Shown: piece by piece, positions 1 to 7,263 of the stretch
Position numbering within the stretch: position 1 is the first letter of the stretch
Layout of the letters: every line of letters starts with the position of its first letter
Assembly: GCA_036380435.1 (NCBI GenBank)
Contig: DASVES010000317.1
Location: 1-18,398, forward strand
Origin: DASQDT01 sp036380435
GTDB lineage: Bacteria; Acidobacteriota; Blastocatellia; Pyrinomonadales; Pyrinomonadaceae
DNA: 18,398 nucleotides
Direction: 5' to 3'
The notes under the pieces: generated by a model
Told to the model about the DNA's origin: nothing
Databases searched by the model: none
What the model saw: only the letters and a program-made list of their open reading frames with translations
Made by a program: the position numbers and the translations under genes

Positions 1-1224
1 GGCGGCGTGCGTCTGCGCGAGGTGAAGCCGGTCGCTTACGGCGACATCGAGTCGCAGGACGACGCGCGCGTCCCCTCCGGCATCGACGAGTTCGACCGCG
101 TGCTCGGCGGCGGCATCGTGCCCGGCAGCCTCGTTCTCATCGGCGGCGACCCCGGCATCGGCAAGTCCACGCTGCTCGCGCAGGTGGCCGATAAGATCAG
201 CGGTCAGGGCTTGAAGGTGCTCTACATCTCGGGCGAGGAATCGGAGCGACAGATCAAGATGCGCGGCGAGCGTCTGGGGCTGAAGGCCGAGAACCTCTAC
301 CTGCTGCCCGAGACTAATCTGGAACGCATCATGGACGAGATCGAGCGGGCGGAGCCGGCGGCCGTCATCGTCGATTCGATTCAGACGGTCTTCTCGTCGC
401 GGATCGAATCCGCGCCCGGCTCCGTCTCGCAGGTGAGGGAAGTCGCCGGTCAGTTTCTCATGCTCGCGAAGAACCGGGAGATACCCGTCTTCCTCATCGG
501 CCACGTGACTAAGGAGGGAGCGATTGCCGGGCCGAAGGCGCTCGAGCACATCGTGGACACGGTGCTCTACTTCGAGGGCGAACGACACTACAACCACCGC
601 ATCGTGCGCGCCACGAAGAACCGCTTCGGCGCGGCCAACGAGGTCGGCGTCTTCGAGATGACGGGGGCGGGGCTGGTGCCCGTGGCGAACCCTTCGGAGA
701 TGTTCCTCAAGGAGCGACCCGAAGGGGCGGCCGGCTCGGTGGTGACGGCCTGCATGGAGGGCACGCGGCCCGTGCTCGTCGAGGTGCAGGCGCTCGTCTC
801 GGGGTCGAAGTACGGGACGGGGAGGCGCATGGCGCAGGGGTTCGACGCCAACCGCATGGCGCTCTTAATCGCGATGCTGGAGAAGCGTGTCGGCTTCCAC
901 TTAATCGGCGACGACGTGTTTCTCAACGTTGCCGGCGGGCTGGAGATCGACGAGCCGGCGGCCGACCTCGGCGTGGTCGCGGCCATCGCGTCGAGCTTCA
1001 AGAGTCTGCCGATAGACGCGCAGACGGCCGTCTTCGGCGAGGTGGGCCTCACGGGCGAAGTGCGCGGTGCGATGCAGGCGCAGGCGCGCGCCCGCGAGGC
1101 CCAGACGCTCGGCTTCAAGAAGATCGTCATGCCGGCCTCGAACACCGCCGGCCTTGAGCGCCTGCTCGGCCTGCGCGTGGTCGGCGTGCGCTCGGTCGAA
1201 GAGGCGCTCGACGAACTGTTTTAG
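1..1224 (+). CDS. radA: DNA repair protein RadA/Sms, 5' truncated by window edge
   Basis: RadA is a RecA-like ATPase that promotes branch migration and processing of recombination intermediates. The frame is open from base 1, so the start lies upstream. The N-terminal four-cysteine zinc finger usual in RadA is not in the window; the full family length is about 450-460 aa. Counting from the GTG at 7, the Walker A motif GGDPGIGKST is at residues 46-55, Walker B (AVIVDS) is near 118-123, and the RadA-specific KNRFG motif is at 204-208. The C-terminal part, with the stretch GGLEIDEPAADLGVVAAI, is the Lon-protease-like domain. The next genes (yacL type, ispD, ispF) follow the order known downstream of radA in Bacillus. 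The identification is secure; the GTG at 7 is not the real start. Confidence 0.96.
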   Translation, partial: GGVRLREVKPVAYGDIESQDDARVPSGIDEFDRVLGGGIVPGSLVLIGGDPGIGKSTLLAQVADKISGQGLKVLYISGEESERQIKMRGERLGLKAENLYLLPETNLERIMDEIERAEPAAVIVDSIQTVFSSRIESAPGSVSQVREVAGQFLMLAKNREIPVFLIGHVTKEGAIAGPKALEHIVDTVLYFEGERHYNHRIVRATKNRFGAANEVGVFEMTGAGLVPVANPSEMFLKERPEGAAGSVVTACMEGTRPVLVEVQALVSGSKYGTGRRMAQGFDANRMALLIAMLEKRVGFHLIGDDVFLNVAGGLEIDEPAADLGVVAAIASSFKSLPIDAQTAVFGEVGLTGEVRGAMQAQARAREAQTLGFKKIVMPASNTAGLERLLGLRVVGVRSVEEALDELF

Positions 1225-1315
1225 ACGTTGCCAGGGCGGGCGGTGAGGGGAACATTGACGGCAGACGGACTCCGGGCCGCCCGAACTGCGCTCAGCACGC
1301 CCCCGTAACTTATTC

Positions 1316-1345
1316 GTGACGCGTCGGTTCGGCGCGTGTTAATAT
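1316..1345 (+). promoter_or_regulatory. Candidate sigma-70-type promoter for the PIN/TRAM gene
   Basis: GTGACG (1316-1321) and TAATAT (1340-1345) are separated by 18 bp in the 130-bp gap after radA, which is otherwise GC-rich. The predicted transcription start would fall around 1352, only a few bases before the ATG at 1356. No Shine-Dalgarno sequence precedes that ATG, so the message may be nearly leaderless. The gap also holds a 7-bp inverted repeat (1237-1243 with 1277-1283) of unknown meaning. This is a motif match by eye only. Confidence 0.4.
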
Positions 1346-1355
1346 CCTCGGCGTC

Positions 1356-2492
1356 ATGCGGACCAATACTTTCCTCATTCGGTTGGTATTCATCGCAATC
1401 CTGGTCGGCGCGGGCTACGTGCTCCGCCCCGTGCCGGGCAATCAATTCGCCTCGTCGCAACTCGCCTCCGCCCTCGTCGCCCTGCTCGTCGCCGCCGCCA
1501 TCATCTTCTTCGAGATGCGTATCCAGAGGGCGTCGCTCAAGACGCTCATCGGCGCGGCCATCGGCTCGGTGCTCGGCATCGTCGGCGGCGTGCTCATCGG
1601 CTTCCTGATAACTTCGCAGGAGTCCGGCGCAGTCGGCGCTAACACGAAGACGTTTCTCACTCTGGCGCTCGCCTTCCTGATGGCTTACATCGGCCTGATG
1701 GTCGGGGCCGCGAAGGGCGACTACTTAGAACTCTCCGCCCTCGGCGGCATCTTCAGCGACAAGGGCGCGCGCCGCGACCTCAAGATACTCGACACCTCCG
1801 TCATCATCGACGGCCGCATCGCCGACGTGTCCGAGACCGGATTCCTTTCCGGCACCATCGTCATCCCGCAATTCATCCTCCGCGAACTCCAGCAGGTGGC
1901 CGACTCGCCCGACTCCTCCAAGCGCCAGCGCGGACGCCGCGGCCTCGACATGCTCAACCGCCTCCAGTCCAACGGCAAGCTCGACATACAGGTCGTGGAC
2001 ACGGACTTCCCGGCCGTCAAGGAAGTCGATTTGAAACTCCTTGAGTTGTCGAAGTCGCTCGACGCCGTCGTCGTCACCAACGACTTCAACCTCAACAAGG
2101 TGGCGCAGCTCCACGGCATCTCTGTCCTGAACATCAACGAGCTGGCGAACTCCCTGAAGCCCGTCGTGCTGCCGGGCGAAGGCATGCGCGTCTTCATCCT
2201 CAAGGAAGGCAAGGAGTACAACCAGGGCGTCGCCTACCTCGACGATGGGACGATGGTCGTGGTCGATAACGCGCGCCGCATGATCGGCAAGAACGCCGAC
2301 ATCTCCGTCACCAGCGTCCTTCAGACCACGGCCGGCAAGATGATCTTCGGACGCCTCTGGGAAGACGCGCACGAGAACGGCACGAGCGAAGTCCGCGCCA
2401 TCGCCGGCCAGCGCCGCGGCAACACCGGGCGCGACCTGCGCCCCCCCACCCACGCGGCGCGACCGACTACCGGCGAGACGAGCGGAGAATAA
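1356..2492 (+). CDS. Membrane-anchored PIN/TRAM domain protein (YacL type)
   Basis: This is a probable membrane-bound ribonuclease or RNA-binding protein of the Bacillus YacL family, 378 aa. Four hydrophobic segments (about 5-23, 36-53, 62-85 and 98-118) form an N-terminal membrane domain. A PIN nuclease fold follows (about 143-262), with the expected acidic residues in LDTSVIIDGR (D146, D152), E177 in the segment ILRELQQ, and D243 in VVVTNDF. A TRAM RNA-binding domain spans roughly 275-335. The final 40 residues are low-complexity, rich in Arg, Gly and Thr. The gene sits between radA and ispD as in Bacillus, without the disA gene that usually intervenes there. PIN catalytic residues are present, so nuclease activity is plausible, but the substrate is unknown. 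The ATG at 1356 is chosen because the membrane domain begins directly after it. Confidence 0.9.
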   Translation: MRTNTFLIRLVFIAILVGAGYVLRPVPGNQFASSQLASALVALLVAAAIIFFEMRIQRASLKTLIGAAIGSVLGIVGGVLIGFLITSQESGAVGANTKTFLTLALAFLMAYIGLMVGAAKGDYLELSALGGIFSDKGARRDLKILDTSVIIDGRIADVSETGFLSGTIVIPQFILRELQQVADSPDSSKRQRGRRGLDMLNRLQSNGKLDIQVVDTDFPAVKEVDLKLLELSKSLDAVVVTNDFNLNKVAQLHGISVLNINELANSLKPVVLPGEGMRVFILKEGKEYNQGVAYLDDGTMVVVDNARRMIGKNADISVTSVLQTTAGKMIFGRLWEDAHENGTSEVRAIAGQRRGNTGRDLRPPTHAARPTTGETSGE

Positions 2493-2495
2493 AGA

Positions 2496-2616
2496 CGTAA
2501 ATCGTGAATCATAAATCGTAAATCGTGAATCGCGGTTGAGGCCGGCTCAACTTGAAGGATGAGCCGCAAGTCGAACGACGGACAATCGATTTACGATTTA
2601 CCATTTACGATTCACG
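2496..2616. repeat. Heptamer-array inverted repeat 1 (family CGTRAAT)
   Basis: The left arm (2496-2532) has five 7-bp units of CGTAAAT, CGTGAAT or CATAAAT, then CG. The right arm (2587-2616) has four units of the reverse complement (ATTTACG, ATTCACG and one ATTTACC). The arm starts 4 bp after the upstream stop codon, and the right arm ends 6 bp before the ispD ATG. The 54-nt spacer holds two mutually exclusive small hairpins: 2535-2540 with 2546-2551, or 2543-2549 with 2560-2566. Confidence 0.9.
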
Positions 2617-2622
2617 GCTTTT

Positions 2623-3330
2623 ATGAACGTTGCCATTATCGCCGCCGGCGGGCGGGGCGCGCGGATGGGCGGCGGCGCTCGCGCACCGAAGCAGTTTCTG
2701 GAAATCGCGGGCACGCCGGTCGTCGTCCACACGCTCAGGCGCTTCGAGATGTGCGCCACAATCGCCGAAGTGTTCGTCGTCGTCCCCCAGGGGGAAGTAC
2801 AAGCTTTTCTCGAACTCGCAGAAAAATTCAGTCTGAGCAAACTGGCGCGCGTCGTCGCGGGCGGCGAGACGCGCACCGAGTCTGTCTGGCGCGGCCTCCA
2901 GCAGTTGCGGGCTGAGGACGTGGGCGTCGTGGCCATACACGACGCAGTGCGCCCCCTCGTCACGCCCGAGGAGATCGACGCGACCGTTCGCGCGGCCGAG
3001 GCGACGGGGGCCGCCGTCCTCGCCGCGCGCGCCGTGGATACCATCAAGGAGTCGGACGGCGAGACGGTCGCGCGCACGCTCGAACGCTCGCGCCTCTGGC
3101 ACGCGCAGACGCCGCAGTGCTTCCGCTACGACCTGCTGCGGCGCGCCTACGAGAGCGCCAGAGCCTTCGGCTTCGAGGCGACGGACGACAGCTCGCTGGT
3201 CGAGCGACTCGGCATCTCGGTCGCCATCGTCGAAGGCGGCGCGCGCAACATCAAGATCACCACCCCGCAGGATTTGGCGCTGGCAGAAATGCTTTTGAAG
3301 TCAGGAGTCAGAAGTCAGGAGTCAGAATAA
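2623..3330 (+). CDS. ispD: 2-C-methyl-D-erythritol 4-phosphate cytidylyltransferase
   Basis: IspD transfers CMP from CTP to MEP in the non-mevalonate isoprenoid pathway in the cytoplasm. The protein has 235 aa, the usual length. The N-terminal nucleotide-binding stretch AAGGRGARMG is followed by KQF (K23). HDAVRP lies at 106-111, T140 is in VDTIKE, and LWHAQTPQCF is at 158-167. K211 in NIKITTPQDL matches the catalytic or substrate-binding lysine region of the family. The last nine residues (SGVRSQESE) and the stop codon come from the following heptamer repeat, so the native C-terminus was apparently replaced by repeat sequence. The gene lies next to ispF, which acts two steps later in the same pathway. 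There is no Shine-Dalgarno sequence; the ATG directly follows repeat 1. Confidence 0.97.
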   Translation: MNVAIIAAGGRGARMGGGARAPKQFLEIAGTPVVVHTLRRFEMCATIAEVFVVVPQGEVQAFLELAEKFSLSKLARVVAGGETRTESVWRGLQQLRAEDVGVVAIHDAVRPLVTPEEIDATVRAAEATGAAVLAARAVDTIKESDGETVARTLERSRLWHAQTPQCFRYDLLRRAYESARAFGFEATDDSSLVERLGISVAIVEGGARNIKITTPQDLALAEMLLKSGVRSQESE

Positions 3331-3390
3331 AAGCAAGAGCGCCCACTTCATTCAGCGCCATCTTCATTCTGACTCCTGACTCCTGACTCC
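3300..3390. repeat. Heptamer-array inverted repeat 2 (family GTCAGRA)
   Basis: The left arm (3300-3327) has four units alternating GTCAGGA and GTCAGAA, and runs straight into TAAAA; its last A and the following bases give the TAA stop of ispD at 3328-3330. The right arm (3367-3390) is TTCTGAC, then two TCCTGAC units, then TCC. The spacer is 39 nt. The arm overlaps the ispD coding end and stops 12 bp before the ispF ATG. Confidence 0.9.
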
Positions 3391-3402
3391 CTTGACTTGA
3401 GT

Positions 3403-3879
3403 ATGCTCCGCATCGGCATCGGACACGACACGCACCGTCTGAGCGAGGGCCGCTCCCTCATCCTCGGCGGCGTCGTTATCGAGTCCGAGCGCGGCGGCGA
3501 GGGACACTCGGACGCGGACGCCCTGACGCACTCGCTCACTGACGCCGTGCTCGGCGCCATCTGCGAGGGCGACATCGGCGTCCACTTCCCCGACAGCGAC
3601 CCGCGCTGGAAGGACGCCGACAGCCTCCAACTGCTGGCCCGCGTCGTGTGGCTCGCCAGCCAGCGTGGCTTCCACGTCGTCAACGCCGACGCCACGGTGA
3701 TGCTTGAACGCCCGCGCCTGCGTCCCTACATGCCGGAGATGCGGCGCAAGCTGGCCGAGGTGCTCGGCGTCGATTTGGAATGCGTCAGCGTCAAGGCCAA
3801 GACGGGCGAGGGCCTCGACGCCGTCGGGGCCGGCGCGGCCGTCACGGCGCTGGCCGTCGTCCTTCTCGAACGGACTTAG
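3403..3879 (+). CDS. ispF: 2-C-methyl-D-erythritol 2,4-cyclodiphosphate synthase
   Basis: IspF cyclises CDP-ME 2-phosphate to MEcPP with release of CMP, in the MEP isoprenoid pathway. The protein has 158 aa from the ATG at 3403, the normal family length. Metal ligands are visible as D9 and H11 in GIGHDTHRL and H43 in HSDADALTHSLTDA. The C-terminal block KAKTGEGLDAVG is the conserved nucleotide-contacting segment. A TTG at 3397 would add two residues, but the ATG start gives the family-typical N-terminus (MLRIGIG). ispF follows ispD across a heptamer repeat. The stop codon overlaps the purine-rich AGGAAG that probably serves the next small gene. The assignment is secure. Confidence 0.97.
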   Translation: MLRIGIGHDTHRLSEGRSLILGGVVIESERGGEGHSDADALTHSLTDAVLGAICEGDIGVHFPDSDPRWKDADSLQLLARVVWLASQRGFHVVNADATVMLERPRLRPYMPEMRRKLAEVLGVDLECVSVKAKTGEGLDAVGAGAAVTALAVVLLERT

Positions 3880-3887
3880 GAAGTCGG

Positions 3888-4184
3888 ATGGTAGACGAAC
3901 AAAAGCTGAGGGACAGAATCACACGTGCGCTGCTTTCTCTTGAGATGAAAGAGAAGTGTGCGAATGATGTTGCCTTCCACATGACGGATTGGGTCAAGGA
4001 TTTCGAGGAGCTTGCCGCCGTCTGGAAGAACCCCGCACAGTTTGGCGACGATCAGGTCACTAAGGCAATTTACGGCTTCCTCGCGCATGTGCCCAATCAT
4101 TTGAACGCGGCGACGAAGCTTGTTGGAATGGGTCCGATTGAAGACGTTTTCGGCGTGGGCATTTTCGAGGAAGATAAGGACTGA
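3888..4184 (+). CDS. Small hypothetical protein (98 aa)
   Basis: I do not recognise this gene. It begins with ATG 8 bp after the ispF stop; the ribosome binding site AGGAAG (3878-3883) overlaps that stop. The product is a small acidic, soluble-looking protein with no signal peptide or membrane segment. The first 60 residues look mostly helical (LRDRITRALLSLEMKEKC, then WVKDFEELAAVW). A central stretch FLAHVPNHLNAATKLVGMGP precedes an acidic tail ending FEEDKD. Codon use is visibly more AT-rich at third positions than in its neighbours (AAA, TTT, GAT and ATT are common), which may indicate a later arrival. The frame continues upstream inside ispF, but that part is Arg/Gly-rich shadow sequence. 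It could be a small enzyme accessory or an immunity-like protein; nothing supports a specific role. Confidence 0.7.
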   Translation: MVDEQKLRDRITRALLSLEMKEKCANDVAFHMTDWVKDFEELAAVWKNPAQFGDDQVTKAIYGFLAHVPNHLNAATKLVGMGPIEDVFGVGIFEEDKD

Positions 4185-4207
4185 AGAGCGGACGCTGCCA
4201 TCCTTCT

Positions 4208-5530
4208 ATGCGACCACAGAGGGTTATTCGTCGAAAGCGGGACGGGGGCGAACTGACGCGCGAGGAGATCGCCTTCTTCGTGCGCGGGGTGACGACGGGC
4301 GCGTGGGCTGACTATCAGGCGTCGGCGCTGCTGATGGCGATCTTTCTCAATGGCATGAGCGATGGGGAGCAACAGGCGCTCACCGAGGAGATGCTGCGCT
4401 CGGGCGAGGTGCTGGACTTCAGTTCCGTGCCGCGCCCGAAGGCTGACAAGCATTCAACGGGCGGCGTCGGCGACAAGACCTCGCTCATCCTCGCGCCGCT
4501 CGCCGCCTCGTGCGGGGTGGCGGTGCCGATGATCTCGGGGCGCGGCCTCGGCCACACGGGCGGCACCCTCGACAAGCTCGAATCCATTCCGGGCTACCGC
4601 GTCGATCTCCACCTCGCGGAGTTTCGCACGGTGCTGGAGCGCGTCGGCTTTGCGATGACGGGGCAGACCGGCGAGGTCGCCCCGGCCGACAAGATTCTCT
4701 ACGCGCTACGCGACGCGACCGAGACCGTCGAGTCGATCCCGCTCATCGTCGCCTCGATCATGTCGAAGAAACTCGCGGCGGGCTTGGGCGCACTCGTTCT
4801 CGACGTGAAGACCGGCAGCGGCGCTTTCATGCGCGACGAGGAACACTCTCGCGAGCTTGCCCGCGCGCTCGTCGCCACCGGCAACTCGTGCGGCGTCCGA
4901 ACCGAGGCGCTGATTACGGACATGAGTCAACCACTGGGGCGCGCCGTCGGCAACGCCCTCGAAGTCGAAGAATGTCTCGACATCATGCGCGGTGAGCAGG
5001 ACGAGGCGACGCGGCCCGTGCGCGAACTCTCGCTGGAGCTGGCCGCGCGCATGGTCGCGCTCTCTGGCGTCGCGGAGAATCTGGAGGCGGCACGCGAGCG
5101 TGTGACGACGGCGCTGGAGTCGGGCGAGGCGTTGGAGTGCTTCCGCCGCAACGTCGAGGCGCAGGGCGGAGACGTGAGTGTGTGCGACGACCCCGCGCGT
5201 CTTCGGGATTTGACGCTCGATGAAGTCAGGGTAGAATCGCCGCGCGCGGGATTCGTCGGCAGGGTGGACGCGGCCGAGGTCGGACGCGCGGTCGCCTCAA
5301 TCGGCGGCGGACGCGTCCGCATGGACGACCTTGTTGACCCGGCGGTGGGCTATCTCGCGGAGGCCCGCGTCGGCGACCGTGTGACGGAGGGGCAGGTGCT
5401 CGGACTCCTCTACTGCCGGGGCGCGGCCGCCGCCGAAGAAACGGCCGCGCGCATCCTCGCGGCTTACGAAATCATGGAAGGGGCGCCGTCCGCCGTCCCG
5501 GAACTCTTCCGGGAAGTTATCGACGACTGA
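4208..5530 (+). CDS. deoA: Pyrimidine-nucleoside (thymidine) phosphorylase
   Basis: This enzyme splits thymidine, deoxyuridine or uridine with phosphate, giving the base and (deoxy)ribose-1-phosphate. The product has 440 aa, typical of the family. The N-terminus fits the family form (IRRKRDGGEL). The phosphate-binding motif KHSTGGVGDK is at 81-90, and the family signature beginning SGRGLGHTGGT is at 110-120. R168, S183 and K187, which bind the pyrimidine base in characterised homologues, are all present, as is the block LVLDVKTGSGAFM. The C-terminal domain (about 340-440) is the usual alpha/beta cap. The sequence alone does not tell whether it is thymidine-specific (deoA) or accepts uridine too (pdp). 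Its position just upstream of a nucleoside importer fits catabolism of imported pyrimidine nucleosides. Confidence 0.95.
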   Translation: MRPQRVIRRKRDGGELTREEIAFFVRGVTTGAWADYQASALLMAIFLNGMSDGEQQALTEEMLRSGEVLDFSSVPRPKADKHSTGGVGDKTSLILAPLAASCGVAVPMISGRGLGHTGGTLDKLESIPGYRVDLHLAEFRTVLERVGFAMTGQTGEVAPADKILYALRDATETVESIPLIVASIMSKKLAAGLGALVLDVKTGSGAFMRDEEHSRELARALVATGNSCGVRTEALITDMSQPLGRAVGNALEVEECLDIMRGEQDEATRPVRELSLELAARMVALSGVAENLEAARERVTTALESGEALECFRRNVEAQGGDVSVCDDPARLRDLTLDEVRVESPRAGFVGRVDAAEVGRAVASIGGGRVRMDDLVDPAVGYLAEARVGDRVTEGQVLGLLYCRGAAAAEETAARILAAYEIMEGAPSAVPELFREVIDD

Positions 5531-5563
5531 AGTCCAGAGCTTGTAGAAAGAAGCAATACCGGA

Positions 5564-6607
5564 ATGAAGCTCAAAGTTTTCGCAAGCGTCGCGCTGCTCT
5601 CGGCCGTCGCGCTCGTCGCCTCATCCTGTCGCGGGGAGGCCGGAGCCGCGGAGGACAGGTCGAAGAAGCGTGTCGGCATCGTCTTCGACATCGGTGGTAA
5701 GGACGACCGCTCGTTCAACGCCGCCGCGTGGGAGGGCGTCAGACGCGCCGCCGCCGATCTGCCCATCGTGCTGCGCGACGTGGAGCCGGGCAACCCGACC
5801 TCCATCGAGCCGGCGATGCGCGCGTTCGCCGAGCGCGGCTACGACCTCATCATCGGCATCGGCTTCGCGCAGGCGCCCATCATGGAGCAGGTGGCGAAGG
5901 AGTACCCGCACATCAACTTCGCCATCATTGACGGCGTGAGCCAACTGCCCAACGTGGCCTCGCTCGTCTTCCGCGAGCACGAAGGCTCATACCTCGTCGG
6001 GATGATCGCCGCGCGCAAAACCAAAACGAACGTGCTCGGCTTCGTCGGCGGCATGGACATCCCGCTCATCCACCGCTTCAAAGAGGGCTACGAGCAGGGC
6101 GCGAAGTCCGTGAATCCGAACATTCAGGTGTTCGCCAACTACGTCGGCATCAACGACTCGGCGTGGAACAACCCCGGCAAGGGCAAGGAGCTGGCGCTGT
6201 CGCAGATCAACCGCGGGGCCGACGTAATCTTCACCGCCGCCGGCAACTCCGGCCTCGGCGCGTTCGACGCGGCCGAGCAGGCGGGCCTCGACCCGCAGAC
6301 CGGGCAGGCCACACGCTACGTCATCGGCGTTGACTCGAACCAGAACGGCGTCAAACCGGGCTTCGTCTTAACGAGCATGGTCAAGCGCGTCGATAACGCC
6401 GTCTACGACGCCGTCAAGCAAGTAGTTGACGGCAACTTCAAGCCCGGCGTTCAGGTCTTCGGTCTCGACAAGGACGGCGTTGCCTACTCGCTCGACGACT
6501 TCAACCGCGAACTCATCGACCCGGCCGTGCTCGCCGAGGTTGAAGCCGCCAAGCAGCAGATCATCGACAAGAAGATCACCGTCGTGGACGCGATGGGGCC
6601 GAAGTAA
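5564..6607 (+). CDS. BMP-family nucleoside-binding lipoprotein (ABC importer)
   Basis: This is a substrate-binding lipoprotein of the BMP/PnrA/TmpC family, whose characterised members bind purine or other nucleosides for ABC uptake. The product has 347 aa. The first 21 residues are a signal peptide with lipobox ASSC, giving lipidation at C22. The mature domain opens with VGIVFDIGGKDDRSFN and WEGV, which are hallmark BMP motifs. Later segments such as IGIGFAQAP, FAIIDG, VASLVFREHEGSYLVG and VDSNQNG are also typical. The matching ATPase and permeases follow at 7264-11006, so the importer is complete, but an osmC gene and two hairpin repeats lie between. The start codon has only a weak purine-rich stretch (AGAAAGAAG) upstream. 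Ligand specificity (purine or broad) cannot be read from the sequence. Confidence 0.93.
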   Translation: MKLKVFASVALLSAVALVASSCRGEAGAAEDRSKKRVGIVFDIGGKDDRSFNAAAWEGVRRAAADLPIVLRDVEPGNPTSIEPAMRAFAERGYDLIIGIGFAQAPIMEQVAKEYPHINFAIIDGVSQLPNVASLVFREHEGSYLVGMIAARKTKTNVLGFVGGMDIPLIHRFKEGYEQGAKSVNPNIQVFANYVGINDSAWNNPGKGKELALSQINRGADVIFTAAGNSGLGAFDAAEQAGLDPQTGQATRYVIGVDSNQNGVKPGFVLTSMVKRVDNAVYDAVKQVVDGNFKPGVQVFGLDKDGVAYSLDDFNRELIDPAVLAEVEAAKQQIIDKKITVVDAMGPK

Positions 6608-6611
6608 CGAA

Positions 6612-6734
6612 GCTATTAGCTATTAGCTGTTAGCTTTTAGCCGGAAGAGAGCGAACCGGCGCGTTGGCTGTCAGCGGCGGCGCGCGTCACGGCGCATGCC
6701 GTGAGCTAACAGCTAATAGCTAACAGCTAATAGC
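6612..6734. repeat. Heptamer-array inverted repeat 3 (family GCTRTTA)
   Basis: The left arm (6612-6642) has GCTATTA twice, GCTGTTA and GCTTTTA, then GCC. The right arm (6705-6734) alternates GCTAACA and GCTAATA, four units, then GC. It begins 4 bp after the BMP stop. The 62-nt spacer ends in a perfect 7-bp stem with loop GCAT (6687-6693 with 6698-6704). Unlike most of the other elements, this one leaves a clear Shine-Dalgarno sequence AAGGAG (6736-6741) between itself and the next ATG. Confidence 0.9.
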
Positions 6735-6746
6735 CAAGGAGAACAT

Positions 6747-7172
6747 ATGAAACGTAAAGCACGGGCGCGTTGGCAGGGTGGCTTGCAGGATGGCAAGGGG
6801 GCGATTTCTACCGACAGCGGCGTCCTCTCCGATACGCAATACTCGTTCAGCACCCGTTTTGAAAACGGCGTGGGCACCAACCCGGAGGAGTTGATCGCGG
6901 CGGCGCACGCCGGCTGCTTCTCGATGGCGCTCTCGGGTCAGTTGGGCAAGGCCGACCTCAAGGCCGAGAGCATCGAGACGACCGCCACCGTCACGTTGGA
7001 CAAGGTTGACGGAAACTTCACCATCACGGCCGTCCACCTCGACGTGTCGGCGCGCGTCCCCGGCGCGAGCCAGGAGGCTTTCAACACGGCCGCCGGCAAC
7101 GCCAAGGCCGGCTGCCCCGTCTCGCGCGTGCTCAACGCCGAGATCACGATGGACGCGCGTCTGGAATCGTAA
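6747..7172 (+). CDS. osmC: OsmC-family peroxiredoxin
   Basis: OsmC/Ohr proteins reduce organic hydroperoxides with a pair of reactive cysteines in the cytoplasm. The product has 141 aa, the family length. C57 lies in AAAHAGCFSMAL and C123 in NAKAGCPVSRVL, the two catalytic cysteines. R37 (STRFE) and E48 (NPEELI) match the active-site arginine and glutamate positions. The motif GTNPEELIAAAHAGCF favours OsmC over Ohr. A strong Shine-Dalgarno AAGGAG at 6736-6741 supports the ATG at 6747. The gene interrupts the nucleoside importer cluster between the binding protein and the ATPase, and it is flanked on both sides by heptamer-array hairpins, which suggests that it was inserted or is regulated separately. 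Confidence 0.94.
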   Translation: MKRKARARWQGGLQDGKGAISTDSGVLSDTQYSFSTRFENGVGTNPEELIAAAHAGCFSMALSGQLGKADLKAESIETTATVTLDKVDGNFTITAVHLDVSARVPGASQEAFNTAAGNAKAGCPVSRVLNAEITMDARLES

Positions 7173-7179
7173 GAACGAA

Positions 7180-7256
7180 GAGGTCAGAGGTCAGAGGTTA
7201 GAGGTCAGTCAAAGACCTGCTTTTTAACTAACCTCTAACCTCTAACCTCTGACCTC
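7180..7256. repeat. Heptamer-array inverted repeat 4 (family GAGGTYA)
   Basis: The left arm (7180-7207) has four units: GAGGTCA three times and GAGGTTA once. The right arm (7229-7256) has TAACCTC three times and TGACCTC once. The spacer is only 21 nt. The arm starts 7 bp after the osmC stop, and the right arm ends 7 bp before the ATPase ATG, which is preceded by TGCTTTT and no Shine-Dalgarno sequence. Confidence 0.9.
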
Positions 7257-7263
7257 TGCTTTT

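Noticed and set aside
1237..1283. 7-bp inverted repeat after radA as a terminator
   Set aside because: The loop is 33 nt and no T-run follows.
2496..2616. Tandem units considered as a CRISPR array
   Set aside because: Units are 7 bp with no spacers, and the second half is the reverse complement of the first; no cas gene is present.
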